Shown here: one piece after another, positions 55,950 through 64,000 of the stretch
Layout of the letters: each line of letters starts with the position of its first letter
Numbering within the stretch: position 1 is the first letter of the stretch
NCBI RefSeq assembly: GCF_009258225.1
Contig: NZ_CP043617.1
Span: forward strand, 682,001-746,000
Direction of reading: 5' to 3'
From: Sulfurimonas lithotrophica
Lineage (GTDB): Bacteria > Campylobacterota > Campylobacteria > Campylobacterales > Sulfurimonadaceae
DNA: 64,000 nucleotides
Notes under the pieces: generated by a model
Database searches by the model: none
What the model was told of the DNA's origin: nothing
The model's input: only the letters and a program-made list of their open reading frames with translations
Made by a program: the position numbers and the translations under genes

Positions 55950-57259
55950 TTAAAATAACAATTCCTGATGATAATTTTGCTGAAAGAAAATATATATTAG
56001 ATATTATTTTTAATGAGTTCTTGGGATTAAGTTATGACCTCAAAATAGATAAGTTATGCAAATTTTGGGAAATAGAAATCGAGAATGGTTTTAAACTGAT
56101 TTTTGAAGATCATTTTTTTAAAAAATATCCAAAAAACTTAGAATATTTAAAATTTGAGAATATACAGCAAAAACCAAGTTTTGTAAACAATAAGTTTATT
56201 AACAAAGACAATATACCTGTTATATATGGAAATGATAAGTTAGAAGTTACAAATAAGGAAATTATTTCCGGAATTGATATATTTGCATCATCTTTTTTTA
56301 TGTTAAGCAGATGGGAAGAATATGTTAATAAGACAAGGGATGAACATAACAGATTTTCAGCATATGATAGCCTGGCTTATAAAAATGATTTTTTGGAAAG
56401 AGCAATTGTAGATGAGTATGTCGATATGCTAAAAAATATGTTATTAGAACTTGGATTAACAAGCGAAATAATTACATCTAAAAATGAACTTTTCTTAACT
56501 CATGATGTAGATGAGATTTATAAATGGCAAAACTGGAAACATGTATTAAAAGTTTTTTTAGGAGATATACTTAAAAGAAAAAATATTTTTCTGTCTTTAG
56601 AAAGAATAGCAGAATATTACCTAGTAAAACGTGGAAAAATAAAAGACCCTTTTTACACATTCGATTGGTTAATGGACCAAAGTGAAATTAAAGGATTAAA
56701 AAGTAGGTTTTACTTTATGAGTGGTGGAAATTCTAAGTTTGATAATAGGTATTCGATTAATGAGCAGAAATCTTTAGGATTGATAGAGAACATTAAAAAA
56801 AGAGACCATATCATTGGAATTCATCCATCTTATAATGCTTATAATAATTTAGAACAATTAAAAAAAGAAATAGATTTATTACATAAAGCCACAAATAAGC
56901 AAGTTGAAGAAGGTAGAGAACATTATTTAAGATTTGAAGTCCCTACAACATGGCAAATATGGGAAGATGCCGGTTTGAAACTAGATAGTACTTGCGGATA
57001 TGCGGACCATATAGGTTTTCGTTGTGGAACTGGAAAGGAATTCAGTGTATTCAATATTATTACAAGAGAAAAACTAAGTCTAAAAGAAAGACCGTTAATT
57101 GTTATGGATGGAAGCTTGTTTTCATACCAAAAAATTAACTACGCAGATGCATATGAAAAAATAAAAGAAATGAGCTCTGCTAGTTCTTATACTGTTCTGT
57201 GGCATAACTCATATACTGAGCATTTTAAATTTTACAAAAAACATTTGAGTGAAATATGA
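55946..57259 (+). CDS. Polysaccharide deacetylase-like protein
   Basis: A 437-residue protein with an N-terminal domain of unknown type (about 1-175) and a C-terminal NodB-like region. THDVD at 185-189 corresponds to the metal aspartate motif, GIHPSY to the second metal motif, and LWHNS to a late motif. No signal peptide is seen, so it may act in the cytoplasm on lipid-linked sugar. The partner GNAT-like gene overlaps it; N-deacetylation followed by re-acylation is an attractive but untested idea. Confidence 0.75.
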   Translation: MIKITIPDDNFAERKYILDIIFNEFLGLSYDLKIDKLCKFWEIEIENGFKLIFEDHFFKKYPKNLEYLKFENIQQKPSFVNNKFINKDNIPVIYGNDKLEVTNKEIISGIDIFASSFFMLSRWEEYVNKTRDEHNRFSAYDSLAYKNDFLERAIVDEYVDMLKNMLLELGLTSEIITSKNELFLTHDVDEIYKWQNWKHVLKVFLGDILKRKNIFLSLERIAEYYLVKRGKIKDPFYTFDWLMDQSEIKGLKSRFYFMSGGNSKFDNRYSINEQKSLGLIENIKKRDHIIGIHPSYNAYNNLEQLKKEIDLLHKATNKQVEEGREHYLRFEVPTTWQIWEDAGLKLDSTCGYADHIGFRCGTGKEFSVFNIITREKLSLKERPLIVMDGSLFSYQKINYADAYEKIKEMSSASSYTVLWHNSYTEHFKFYKKHLSEI

Positions 57260-58578
57260 TAATAAATAGAAGTAAATTTGACATTCTGTTTTCATTTGTC
57301 TTTTTATTTTCATTTGTATACTATTTATTTTTAAATATTAGTCAACCTGATAAAGGTTCAGTAGCCCTTACAACTTTAGTATTTACATTTGCAATAGGAA
57401 TAATATTTTTAATTTATAGAATAATATCTTCTAAAAAAATATCCATTAAGTATAGTGGACTAATAATAGGGTTATGGTTTACGTATTTTTTATTAAAGAT
57501 TATATATGATTTAGGTGTAAACCATATACATGATCAAATGACTAGTACTAGTGGTGGTGTTTTATTGTTTTATTTGTTGGGTGTAGTATTTGCTACAATA
57601 TTAGATACAATTTTAAAATATAAATATAGGAAAAGAAATTCACTACTTACATATTTATACATTTTATTATATATATTAATTGGAATTTTTATTGTAAGTA
57701 TCTCATTAAAATTTTCCGAAATATCTGTTGTTTCCTATAGTGGTACATTAAACTACATTCCTGAATATGAAGGTCTATATCAAAGGCCGGCAGATTTTTT
57801 AGCAATATCTTTTGTTATATTATCCTTACTTTTAATAATCATTTTAGAGGATAAAAAAAAATCATTCGTTCTTTTTAATATATTTATATATATTTTTTTA
57901 ATAATCTTGGGGATATATTCCTTACAGTTACTAAATTCAAACAAAATCGTTCCCTTGTTACTGATTCAATTGTTATTAATGATAATAGTATTTAATAGAA
58001 ACATTTTTAATAATTTAAATATTTTATTAACAAAGAGAAGACATGTAAAGATAAAAATATTATTATTTAATAAAACAATAATAAAGAAAACTTTAAAATA
58101 TTTTACTGTCAGTATAGTATTAATTGCTATGTTTTTAATACTAAGTAGCTTGGCTGATTATGATTTGTTAAAATTCAGAGTTTTTTCAATAATGGATTCA
58201 GAACAAGGTGGTTCATTAATAAATCGTTTTAAAACCTATAAATTTTTTTATGACCAGTTTAATTATTCACCTATTTTTGGAACTTTGGAGATAAAAGATA
58301 TTATAGGTGGAAAAAATACACACTCTTTTGTTTTGGAAATACTTGTTAATACAGGAGTTATAGGTTTTTTATTAATCTTTTCTTATATGGGTTCTATAGT
58401 AATAGAACAAATTAATAAAAAATATGAACAGAAAGATATTTTAGTGTTAAAAAAAGATTTTTTTAGCTTTATATATTTATGGGTTGTTTTTGTCTTGGCA
58501 TGTTTCTCTGTTGGTATAAATTGGCCACCAATATGGTTTATGTTTGGATTGGTATCTCCACCTTTTAAGCTCAAATGA
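57256..58578 (+). CDS. O-antigen polymerase/ligase-like membrane protein (Wzy type)
   Basis: A 440-residue protein with 10-12 membrane helices and one large extracytoplasmic loop (about 275-355) that contains NRFKTYKFFYDQF and GGKNTHSFVLEILVNTG. The latter resembles the HNxxL/V-type motif of the Wzy/WaaL family. It probably polymerises the repeat unit. Sequence alone cannot separate polymerase from ligase. Its coding sequence is very A/T rich, as usual for wzy genes. Confidence 0.78.
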   Translation: MIINRSKFDILFSFVFLFSFVYYLFLNISQPDKGSVALTTLVFTFAIGIIFLIYRIISSKKISIKYSGLIIGLWFTYFLLKIIYDLGVNHIHDQMTSTSGGVLLFYLLGVVFATILDTILKYKYRKRNSLLTYLYILLYILIGIFIVSISLKFSEISVVSYSGTLNYIPEYEGLYQRPADFLAISFVILSLLLIIILEDKKKSFVLFNIFIYIFLIILGIYSLQLLNSNKIVPLLLIQLLLMIIVFNRNIFNNLNILLTKRRHVKIKILLFNKTIIKKTLKYFTVSIVLIAMFLILSSLADYDLLKFRVFSIMDSEQGGSLINRFKTYKFFYDQFNYSPIFGTLEIKDIIGGKNTHSFVLEILVNTGVIGFLLIFSYMGSIVIEQINKKYEQKDILVLKKDFFSFIYLWVVFVLACFSVGINWPPIWFMFGLVSPPFKLK

Positions 58579-58618
58579 CAAGTGTTTTATATAAAGCATA
58601 TATTAAAACATAATCGGA

Positions 58619-58624
58619 TATAAT
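58619..58624 (+). promoter_or_regulatory. Possible internal promoter -10 before the GT4 gene
   Basis: TATAAT lies 20 bases before the ATG in the 66-base gap after the polymerase gene. It could give extra transcription of the GT4/WbpG/HisH/HisF genes. No -35 is seen. Confidence 0.3.
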
Positions 58625-58644
58625 CTATGTATGTTATATGAGAT

Positions 58645-59844
58645 ATGAGAAATATATTATATCAAGCATCGATACTTTTAAGGAATAATAGGAAAGTGGT
58701 ATTAAACAATTTACATATATCGATGACTGATTTCAAAAATGAAAGTCGTGTTTTAAAAGAAACAAACTCTATGCTTAAACATGGCATCGTAAATAAAATT
58801 TTTATAGCTTCACTACATGAAAGTGGACTAGAAGAGGAAGTAGTTTACGATGAAAAATTGATCTTAAATAGATTCAAACTCTCCACTAGAAAATTTAGCA
58901 AAAATATTTTTTTTCAGGCAATTAAATATATTGAATTTTTACTAAGAATAATTTTTTTTTATAAGAATAAAAATATTAATATTATAAATATACATTCTGT
59001 TTCTTTATTACCTATTGGAGTTTTGTTTAAGTATATTTATGGTGCTAAACTTGTTTATGATACTCATGAGCTTGAAACAGAAGTTACTGGCAGTAGAGGA
59101 ATAAGAAAAAAACTATCAAAAACTATGGAGAGATTCTTAATCAAGAAATCTGACTTGATGTTTGTTGTTAGTGAAAGTATATCTGACTGGTATTTGAAGG
59201 AATATAATATCAGAAAACCTGAAGTCGTACTTAATGTTCCCAAATTGTTTAAACAAGAAAGTACTAACCATTTTAGACAGAAATTTAATATAGATGAAGA
59301 TTCAGTAATTGTTTTATATCAAGGTGCCTTGATGGAAGGTAGAGGAATTGAGCTTCTTTTAGAGTCTTTTATTTTTAGAAAAGACGATAATATAGTGATA
59401 GTATTTATGGGTTATGGACCATTAGAAGAAAAAGTTAAAAGTGCAAGTAGTGAAAATAATAATATATTTTTTCATACGGCTGTCCCTCCAGAAGTAGTTT
59501 TAGAGTATACAGCTTCAGCAGATTTTGGAATATCGTTTATTGAGAATACTTGTTTATCTTATTATTATTGCTTACCCAATAAACTCTTTGAATATGCTAT
59601 GGTCGGTTTACCGGTAATTGTGTCTAAAATGAAAGAAATGGAAGATATAGTCAAGAAATACAATATGGGTATTGTTGTTGATGAAAGTAATGCAAAAGCG
59701 ATTAATAATGCCATAGATAATATATTAAAAACAAATTTAACTCAGATGAAAGAAAATGCGAGAAAGTGTGCTGAAGAAAACTCTTGGGAGAAGCAGGAAG
59801 TTAAAATGATAAATGAATATAAGAGGATATTATATGGAAAGTAA
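58645..59844 (+). CDS. Family 4-type glycosyltransferase
   Basis: A 399-residue GT-B transferase. The N-terminal domain has VYDTHELETEVTGSRG, and the C-terminal nucleotide-sugar domain has LYQGALMEGRGIELLLES, FMGYGPLEE and LPNKLFEYAMVGLPVIVS with the expected glutamate. It probably adds one sugar to the lipid-linked repeat unit at the inner face of the membrane. Donor and acceptor are unknown. The 3' end overlaps the WbpG-like gene by 11 bases. Confidence 0.85.
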   Translation: MRNILYQASILLRNNRKVVLNNLHISMTDFKNESRVLKETNSMLKHGIVNKIFIASLHESGLEEEVVYDEKLILNRFKLSTRKFSKNIFFQAIKYIEFLLRIIFFYKNKNINIINIHSVSLLPIGVLFKYIYGAKLVYDTHELETEVTGSRGIRKKLSKTMERFLIKKSDLMFVVSESISDWYLKEYNIRKPEVVLNVPKLFKQESTNHFRQKFNIDEDSVIVLYQGALMEGRGIELLLESFIFRKDDNIVIVFMGYGPLEEKVKSASSENNNIFFHTAVPPEVVLEYTASADFGISFIENTCLSYYYCLPNKLFEYAMVGLPVIVSKMKEMEDIVKKYNMGIVVDESNAKAINNAIDNILKTNLTQMKENARKCAEENSWEKQEVKMINEYKRILYGK

Positions 59845-60976
59845 AAATTATCAAATATGTACTAAATGTGTGATGGACACTACTGATCCTAAAATTACTT
59901 TTGATGAAAATGGTGTATGTAGTCACTGTCAAGAATTTGAAGAAGTAACATCAAAGAAGTGGTTTCCAAATGAAATAGGTTTAAAAAAACTTGAATCAAT
60001 ATATAAAGAGATAAAGAAAGAAGGTCTTAATAAAGAATATGATTGTATTTTAGGATTAAGTGGAGGTATAGATAGCTCATACTTGGCATTAAAACTATAT
60101 GAAGCTGGTATCCGTCCATTGGTAGTCCATGTGGATGCTGGATGGAATAGTGAGTTGGCTGTAGGAAATATAGAAAAAATAATAAATTATTGTGGTTGGC
60201 ATCTTCATACTATTGTAATAAATTGGGAAGAGATGAAAGACTTACATCTGGCATATTTAAAATCTGGTGTATCTAATCAGGACGTACCTCAAGATCATGT
60301 TTTCTTTGCTTCTTTATATAGTTTTGCTGTGAAAAATAACGTTAGACATGTTATGAGTGGAGGAAATATTGCCACTGAGTGTATCTTCCCGAAAGCATGG
60401 GAACAAGGTGCTATGGATTCAATTAATTTAAAAGCTATACATAAAAAATTTGGGAAAAGAAAACTTAAAAGTTATAAGACAGTTAGTTTTTTTGAATACT
60501 ATTTTTATTATCCTTTTATAAAAAAAATGAGTGTTGTAAAACCACTTAATTATATGCCGTATATTAAAGATGAAGCTCTTGAAGAGCTGAAGTCTAAAAT
60601 TGGATATGTAGATTATGGTAGGAAGCATGGAGAATCTATCTTTACAAAATTTTTTCAGAATTATTATCAGCCAACAAAGTTTGGATACGATAAAAGAAAA
60701 CCTCATCTATCAAGCATGATAGTTACAGGACAAATTACGAGAAGTAGTGCATTAGAAGAACTTTCAAAGCCACTGTATGATGAAAATGAACTAAATAATG
60801 ATATAGAATATTTTTGTAAAAAACTAGGTATTAGTAATGATGAGTTTAATGAGCTTATGAAAGTTCCTAACAGAGATTATAGAGATTATAAAAGTAATCA
60901 ATTCATATATAAAATTATGAAAAAAGCTCAAGAATTTATTTTAAAAATAACTGGAAAAGAAGTTTCAAGGTATTAA
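59834..60976 (+). CDS. wbpG: N-acetyl sugar amidotransferase (WbpG/PseA type)
   Basis: An ATP-dependent PP-loop amidotransferase of 380 residues that turns an acetamido group on a sugar into an acetamidino group with ammonia from a HisH/HisF pair. Two CxxC pairs near the N-terminus (CTKC and CSHC, about 10-13 and 31-34) form a probable zinc site, and LGLSGGIDSSYLA is the PP-loop. It is followed by hisH- and hisF-like genes, the same trio as in Pseudomonas aeruginosa O-antigen loci. The likely substrate is the diacetamido-uronic acid made by the genes at 37782-41673. The ATG at 59834 has GAGG upstream. Confidence 0.9.
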   Translation: MESKNYQICTKCVMDTTDPKITFDENGVCSHCQEFEEVTSKKWFPNEIGLKKLESIYKEIKKEGLNKEYDCILGLSGGIDSSYLALKLYEAGIRPLVVHVDAGWNSELAVGNIEKIINYCGWHLHTIVINWEEMKDLHLAYLKSGVSNQDVPQDHVFFASLYSFAVKNNVRHVMSGGNIATECIFPKAWEQGAMDSINLKAIHKKFGKRKLKSYKTVSFFEYYFYYPFIKKMSVVKPLNYMPYIKDEALEELKSKIGYVDYGRKHGESIFTKFFQNYYQPTKFGYDKRKPHLSSMIVTGQITRSSALEELSKPLYDENELNNDIEYFCKKLGISNDEFNELMKVPNRDYRDYKSNQFIYKIMKKAQEFILKITGKEVSRY

Positions 60977-60978
60977 GT

Positions 60979-61584
60979 ATGATTGCAATTTTGGATTTTG
61001 GTATGGGTAATATACAATCTATTCGTAATATGTTTAAAAAAGCAGGTATTGAGTCGATAATTACTTCTAATATTGATGAAATAAAAGCAGCTGATAAATA
61101 TTTGTTACCCGGTGTTGGCTCGTTTGATTACGGAATGATTAATTTAAAGAAGTCATCTTTCTTTAAAACTCTTAAAGAAGAAGTTTTAGAGAACAAAAAA
61201 CCTATTTTAGGTATTTGTTTGGGAATGCAATTATTGACTAATTCAAGTGAAGAAGGAGTTGAAAAAGGGCTTGGTTGGATAGATGCAAAAACTATTAAAT
61301 TTAATCTAGAAGATAAGAGTTTGGCAGTTCCCCATATGGGTTGGAACAAAGTAAACCCAGTTAATCAAAATAGTATTTTTAAAAATTTAGAAGAAAATAG
61401 ATTTTATTTTGTACATTCATATCATGTTGTTTGCAATAATGAAGAAAATATTTTAGGAACATCTTTTTATGGAAACGAGTTTACATGTAGTATTAATAAA
61501 GAAAACATTTATGGAGTGCAATTTCATCCTGAAAAAAGTCATAAGTTTGGCATGCAACTTCTTAAAAACTTTGGGGAAATGTAA
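60979..61584 (+). CDS. hisH: HisH-like glutaminase of the amidotransferase trio
   Basis: A class I glutaminase of 201 residues that releases ammonia from glutamine. The nucleophile is C80 in GICLGMQLL, with the His-Glu pair in QFHPEKSH near residue 183. No other histidine-biosynthesis gene is near, and it sits between wbpG and a HisF-like gene, so it should supply ammonia for amidine formation. The stop overlaps the next ATG by one base. Confidence 0.9.
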   Translation: MIAILDFGMGNIQSIRNMFKKAGIESIITSNIDEIKAADKYLLPGVGSFDYGMINLKKSSFFKTLKEEVLENKKPILGICLGMQLLTNSSEEGVEKGLGWIDAKTIKFNLEDKSLAVPHMGWNKVNPVNQNSIFKNLEENRFYFVHSYHVVCNNEENILGTSFYGNEFTCSINKENIYGVQFHPEKSHKFGMQLLKNFGEM

Positions 61585-62348
61585 TGTTACAAAAACGAGT
61601 AATACCATGTTTGCTTTTACACGATGGTGGGCTATATAAAACAGAAAAATTTAAAAAACCAAGATATATAGGTGACCCAATCAATGCCATAAAGATTTTT
61701 AACGAAAAAGAAGTAGACGAGTTAATGTTTTTAGATATTGATGCAAGTGTTAATAACAGTGAGCCGAATTACCAAATGATACAGGATATAGCTAGTGAAT
61801 GTTTTATGCCTCTTTGTTATGGTGGAGGGGTTAAAAATGTTGAGCAAATGAAAAAAATATACTCACTAGGGGTTGAAAAAATATCTTTAAGTTCACATGC
61901 TATTGAGAATTTAGATTTTATAAAGACAGCAGCAAATATTTTTGGTAATCAATCTGTAATAGTTACTATAGATGTAAAAAAAGATTTTTGGGGAAAGAAA
62001 AAAATCTTTACACATAATGGCAAAAAAAATACAAAACTTGAACCTATAGATTTTATAAAAAAAGTTGAATCTATGGGTGCAGGTGAAATAGTAGTCAACT
62101 CTGTTGATCATGATGGCATAATGGAAGGTTATGATATAGAATTACTAAAAACTATTAAAAATGAAATAAAAGTACCTATAATTGCACTAGGTGGTGCAGG
62201 AAAGTTAACTCATATTAAGGATGTGTTTGAAAAAGCAAATGTAGATGCAGTTGCATGTGGTAGTATGTTCGTATATCAGGGTCATTTAAAAGGTATTTTG
62301 ATTAATTATCCTCCATATCAACAAATTCAAGAATTACTAAAGAAATAG
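61584..62348 (+). CDS. hisF: HisF-like ammonia-channel protein of the amidotransferase trio
   Basis: A TIM-barrel homologue of the HisF cyclase, 254 residues. It aligns well with HisF (KRVIPCLLLHDGG, CYGGGVKN, TIDVKKD, LGGAGKLTH). However, the catalytic aspartate at position 11 of HisF is leucine here (PCLL instead of PCLD), while the second one, in TIDVK, is kept. This fits a specialised role in passing ammonia from HisH to WbpG rather than making imidazole glycerol phosphate. Confidence 0.88.
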   Translation: MLQKRVIPCLLLHDGGLYKTEKFKKPRYIGDPINAIKIFNEKEVDELMFLDIDASVNNSEPNYQMIQDIASECFMPLCYGGGVKNVEQMKKIYSLGVEKISLSSHAIENLDFIKTAANIFGNQSVIVTIDVKKDFWGKKKIFTHNGKKNTKLEPIDFIKKVESMGAGEIVVNSVDHDGIMEGYDIELLKTIKNEIKVPIIALGGAGKLTHIKDVFEKANVDAVACGSMFVYQGHLKGILINYPPYQQIQELLKK

Positions 62349-62389
62349 ATTTCATTTAAGTATTTAACAAATAGCTAGTAAGGGAAAAA

Positions 62390-64000
62390 ATGTGTGGTAT
62401 TAGTGGAATAATAAATAAAAACAATGAAACTATAGATATAAAAAATATTAAAAAAATAAATGATTTAATAAAACATAGAGGTCCTGATGACGAAGGGTTT
62501 TATTTAGAAAAAAATTTCGCGTTTGGCCACAGAAGATTATCTATTCTTGACCTCAGTAGCGATGGTCATCAACCTATGCATTACCAAAATAAGTACGTTA
62601 TAACTTACAATGGCGAAATATATAATTATCTTGAAATAAAAGAAGAACTTTTAGCATTTGGTTATGAATTTAATTCACATACTGATACTGAAATTATATT
62701 GGCTAGTTATGATAAATGGGGAGAAAAATGCGTTGATAAATTTAACGGTATGTGGGCTTTTGCTCTATATGATAAAGAAAAAAATAAAATCTTTTGCAGT
62801 CGCGACCGCTTTGGTATAAAACCATTTTACTACACTGAGATAGATGGAAAATTTGTATTTGGTTCAGAGATAAAGCAGCTATTAGATTTTTATGAAAATA
62901 AAGTTGTAAATCAAAATATACTTATTGACTATCTTGTCACCGGCATGATAGAACACAATAATGAAACATTCTTTAAGAATATTTATAAACTGGAACAATC
63001 ACACAACCTAGTTTACAATCTTGAGAATAATCAGTATAAAAGTTATAGATACTATGATATTTACTTTGACAAAGAGGCAAGTAATTTAAACTGTACAGAT
63101 TCAGTACTAAAGTATAAAGATCAATTTTTAAGGTCTATATCATTTAGATTAAGATCAGATGTTAAAGTTGGAACTTGTTTAAGTGGTGGTCTTGATAGTT
63201 CAAGTGTAGCAGCATGTGCAGCAAATATATATAATAGAAATACAGTTAATAAATTTACCGCTATTCATGCTAAATCTATTGAAAAATCTAGTGACGAATC
63301 TTATTATGCTAAGAGAGTTGCAGAGCACTCAAATTTAGATTTAAATATTATAGAACCAGAAGTAGATGATTTTAAAAAAATTATCGATGAAGTTATTTAT
63401 ACACAAGAAGAGCCATTTGGAGGTCCTTCCATATTTATGCAATATTTTGTTATGAAAAAAGCAAAAGAATTGAATTGTAAGGTAATGTTAGATGGACAAG
63501 GTGGTGATGAAACACTTCTCGGTTATGAAAAATATTATCCTGCCGCATATTTAGATATATTAAAAAAAGATGGACTTTTTAAAGCAATTAAGATGATTAG
63601 ATACTCAAATAAAAACAACTTTAAAATGTCATTTAAATGGATTTTGAAATATACAATCGGTGGTCTTCTTGGAAGGTTAAGAAAATTCGAGTATAAAAGA
63701 AAAACAAGCTTTATAAAAAAGAAATATTTGAAGGAGTTTAGTTTTATTGACAAATTGTCAAAAAGTTTTTTACAAATAAATGAATTACAAAGATATGAAA
63801 TTTATCATACAAACCTGCCTGTATTATTAAGGTATGAAGATAAAAACTCAATGCGTCATTCTATCGAAACAAGACTTCCTTTTATTGATTATAAAACTTT
63901 AGAAACAGCTTTTAGTACAAATATGGAATATAAAATTAATGATGGATGGACTAAATATCTTCTTAGAAAAGTTGTGGATGATATTTTACCTGAAGATGTT
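62390..64000 (+). CDS. Asparagine synthase-like amidotransferase (3' partial)
   Basis: The frame starts at ATG 62390 after AGGGA and stays open to the window edge (537 codons seen; the family has about 600-630). The glutaminase domain begins with C2 (MCGISGI), with HRGPDDEGF and TYNGEIYNY. The synthetase domain has the PP-loop LSGGLDSSSVAA and DGQGGDETLLGY. In polysaccharide loci AsnB-like proteins such as WbpS are linked to amidation of uronic acids, a fitting role beside WbpG/HisH/HisF. A housekeeping asparagine synthetase is less likely here. Confidence 0.88.
   Translation, partial: MCGISGIINKNNETIDIKNIKKINDLIKHRGPDDEGFYLEKNFAFGHRRLSILDLSSDGHQPMHYQNKYVITYNGEIYNYLEIKEELLAFGYEFNSHTDTEIILASYDKWGEKCVDKFNGMWAFALYDKEKNKIFCSRDRFGIKPFYYTEIDGKFVFGSEIKQLLDFYENKVVNQNILIDYLVTGMIEHNNETFFKNIYKLEQSHNLVYNLENNQYKSYRYYDIYFDKEASNLNCTDSVLKYKDQFLRSISFRLRSDVKVGTCLSGGLDSSSVAACAANIYNRNTVNKFTAIHAKSIEKSSDESYYAKRVAEHSNLDLNIIEPEVDDFKKIIDEVIYTQEEPFGGPSIFMQYFVMKKAKELNCKVMLDGQGGDETLLGYEKYYPAAYLDILKKDGLFKAIKMIRYSNKNNFKMSFKWILKYTIGGLLGRLRKFEYKRKTSFIKKKYLKEFSFIDKLSKSFLQINELQRYEIYHTNLPVLLRYEDKNSMRHSIETRLPFIDYKTLETAFSTNMEYKINDGWTKYLLRKVVDDILPEDV

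Noticed and set aside
60979-62348. Histidine biosynthesis genes hisH and hisF
   Set aside because: They follow wbpG directly, HisF lacks Asp11, and no other his gene is near; a role in sugar amidination fits better.

Overview
The window looks like the chromosome of a low-GC Campylobacterota bacterium of the Sulfurimonas/Sulfuricurvum kind. The support is the gene order gyrA-flgP-flgQ-flgR-asd, which I recall from Campylobacter jejuni, together with a PglB-type oligosaccharyltransferase, an aminofutalosine synthase for menaquinone, and heme-linked signalling proteins. This is family recognition by eye; no database was searched. Coding density is very high and no gene-free stretch exceeds 300 bases. 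The longest gaps are 11866-12054 (amt promoter region) and 17854-18010 (a palindromic element).

Region 1 (1-11865) is housekeeping, motility and signalling. It holds the end of a SulP transporter, a hybrid histidine kinase, two tandem tRNA-Asn genes, a radical SAM protein, hemE, a UPF0114 membrane protein, asd, flgR, flgQ, flgP and gyrA. Region 2 (12055-24286) is nitrogen control and core metabolism: two ammonium transporters, PII (glnB), thiC, mrp, a c-heme diguanylate cyclase, glmS and glnD, the enzyme that modifies PII.

Region 3 (24382-31536) is the most unusual part. Six tightly packed genes encode an ABM-fold protein, methylthioribose kinase, methylthioribose-1-phosphate isomerase, a class II aldolase fused to a short-chain dehydrogenase, a close homologue of the autoinducer-2 kinase LsrK, and MqnE. 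I read it as a salvage operon for the ribose-derived leftovers of S-adenosylmethionine (methylthioribose, 5-deoxyribose and possibly DPD/AI-2), feeding dihydroxyacetone phosphate back to central metabolism.

Region 4 (31623-36863) holds a ComEA-like protein, a glycosyltransferase without a normal start codon, PglB, an exported ATP-dependent DNA ligase and a glucose-6-phosphate isomerase. Region 5 (36959-64000, runs off the edge) is one long co-directional glycan locus. It supplies UDP-glucose (galU), a UDP-2,3-diacetamido-uronic acid (WbpA/B/D/E types) and its probable acetamidino derivative (WbpG/HisH/HisF types). It also holds a complete PAPS supply and recycling set (cysD, cysN, cysC, cysQ plus a DUF2061-kinase fusion) and a PAPS-type sulfotransferase. 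An SxtJ/DUF5989/carbamoyltransferase/SGNH block, a radical SAM B12-type enzyme, flippase, polymerase, glycosyltransferase, GNAT, deacetylase and asparagine-synthase-like genes complete it. Together these predict a sulfated, probably carbamoylated surface polysaccharide containing amidino-uronic acids.
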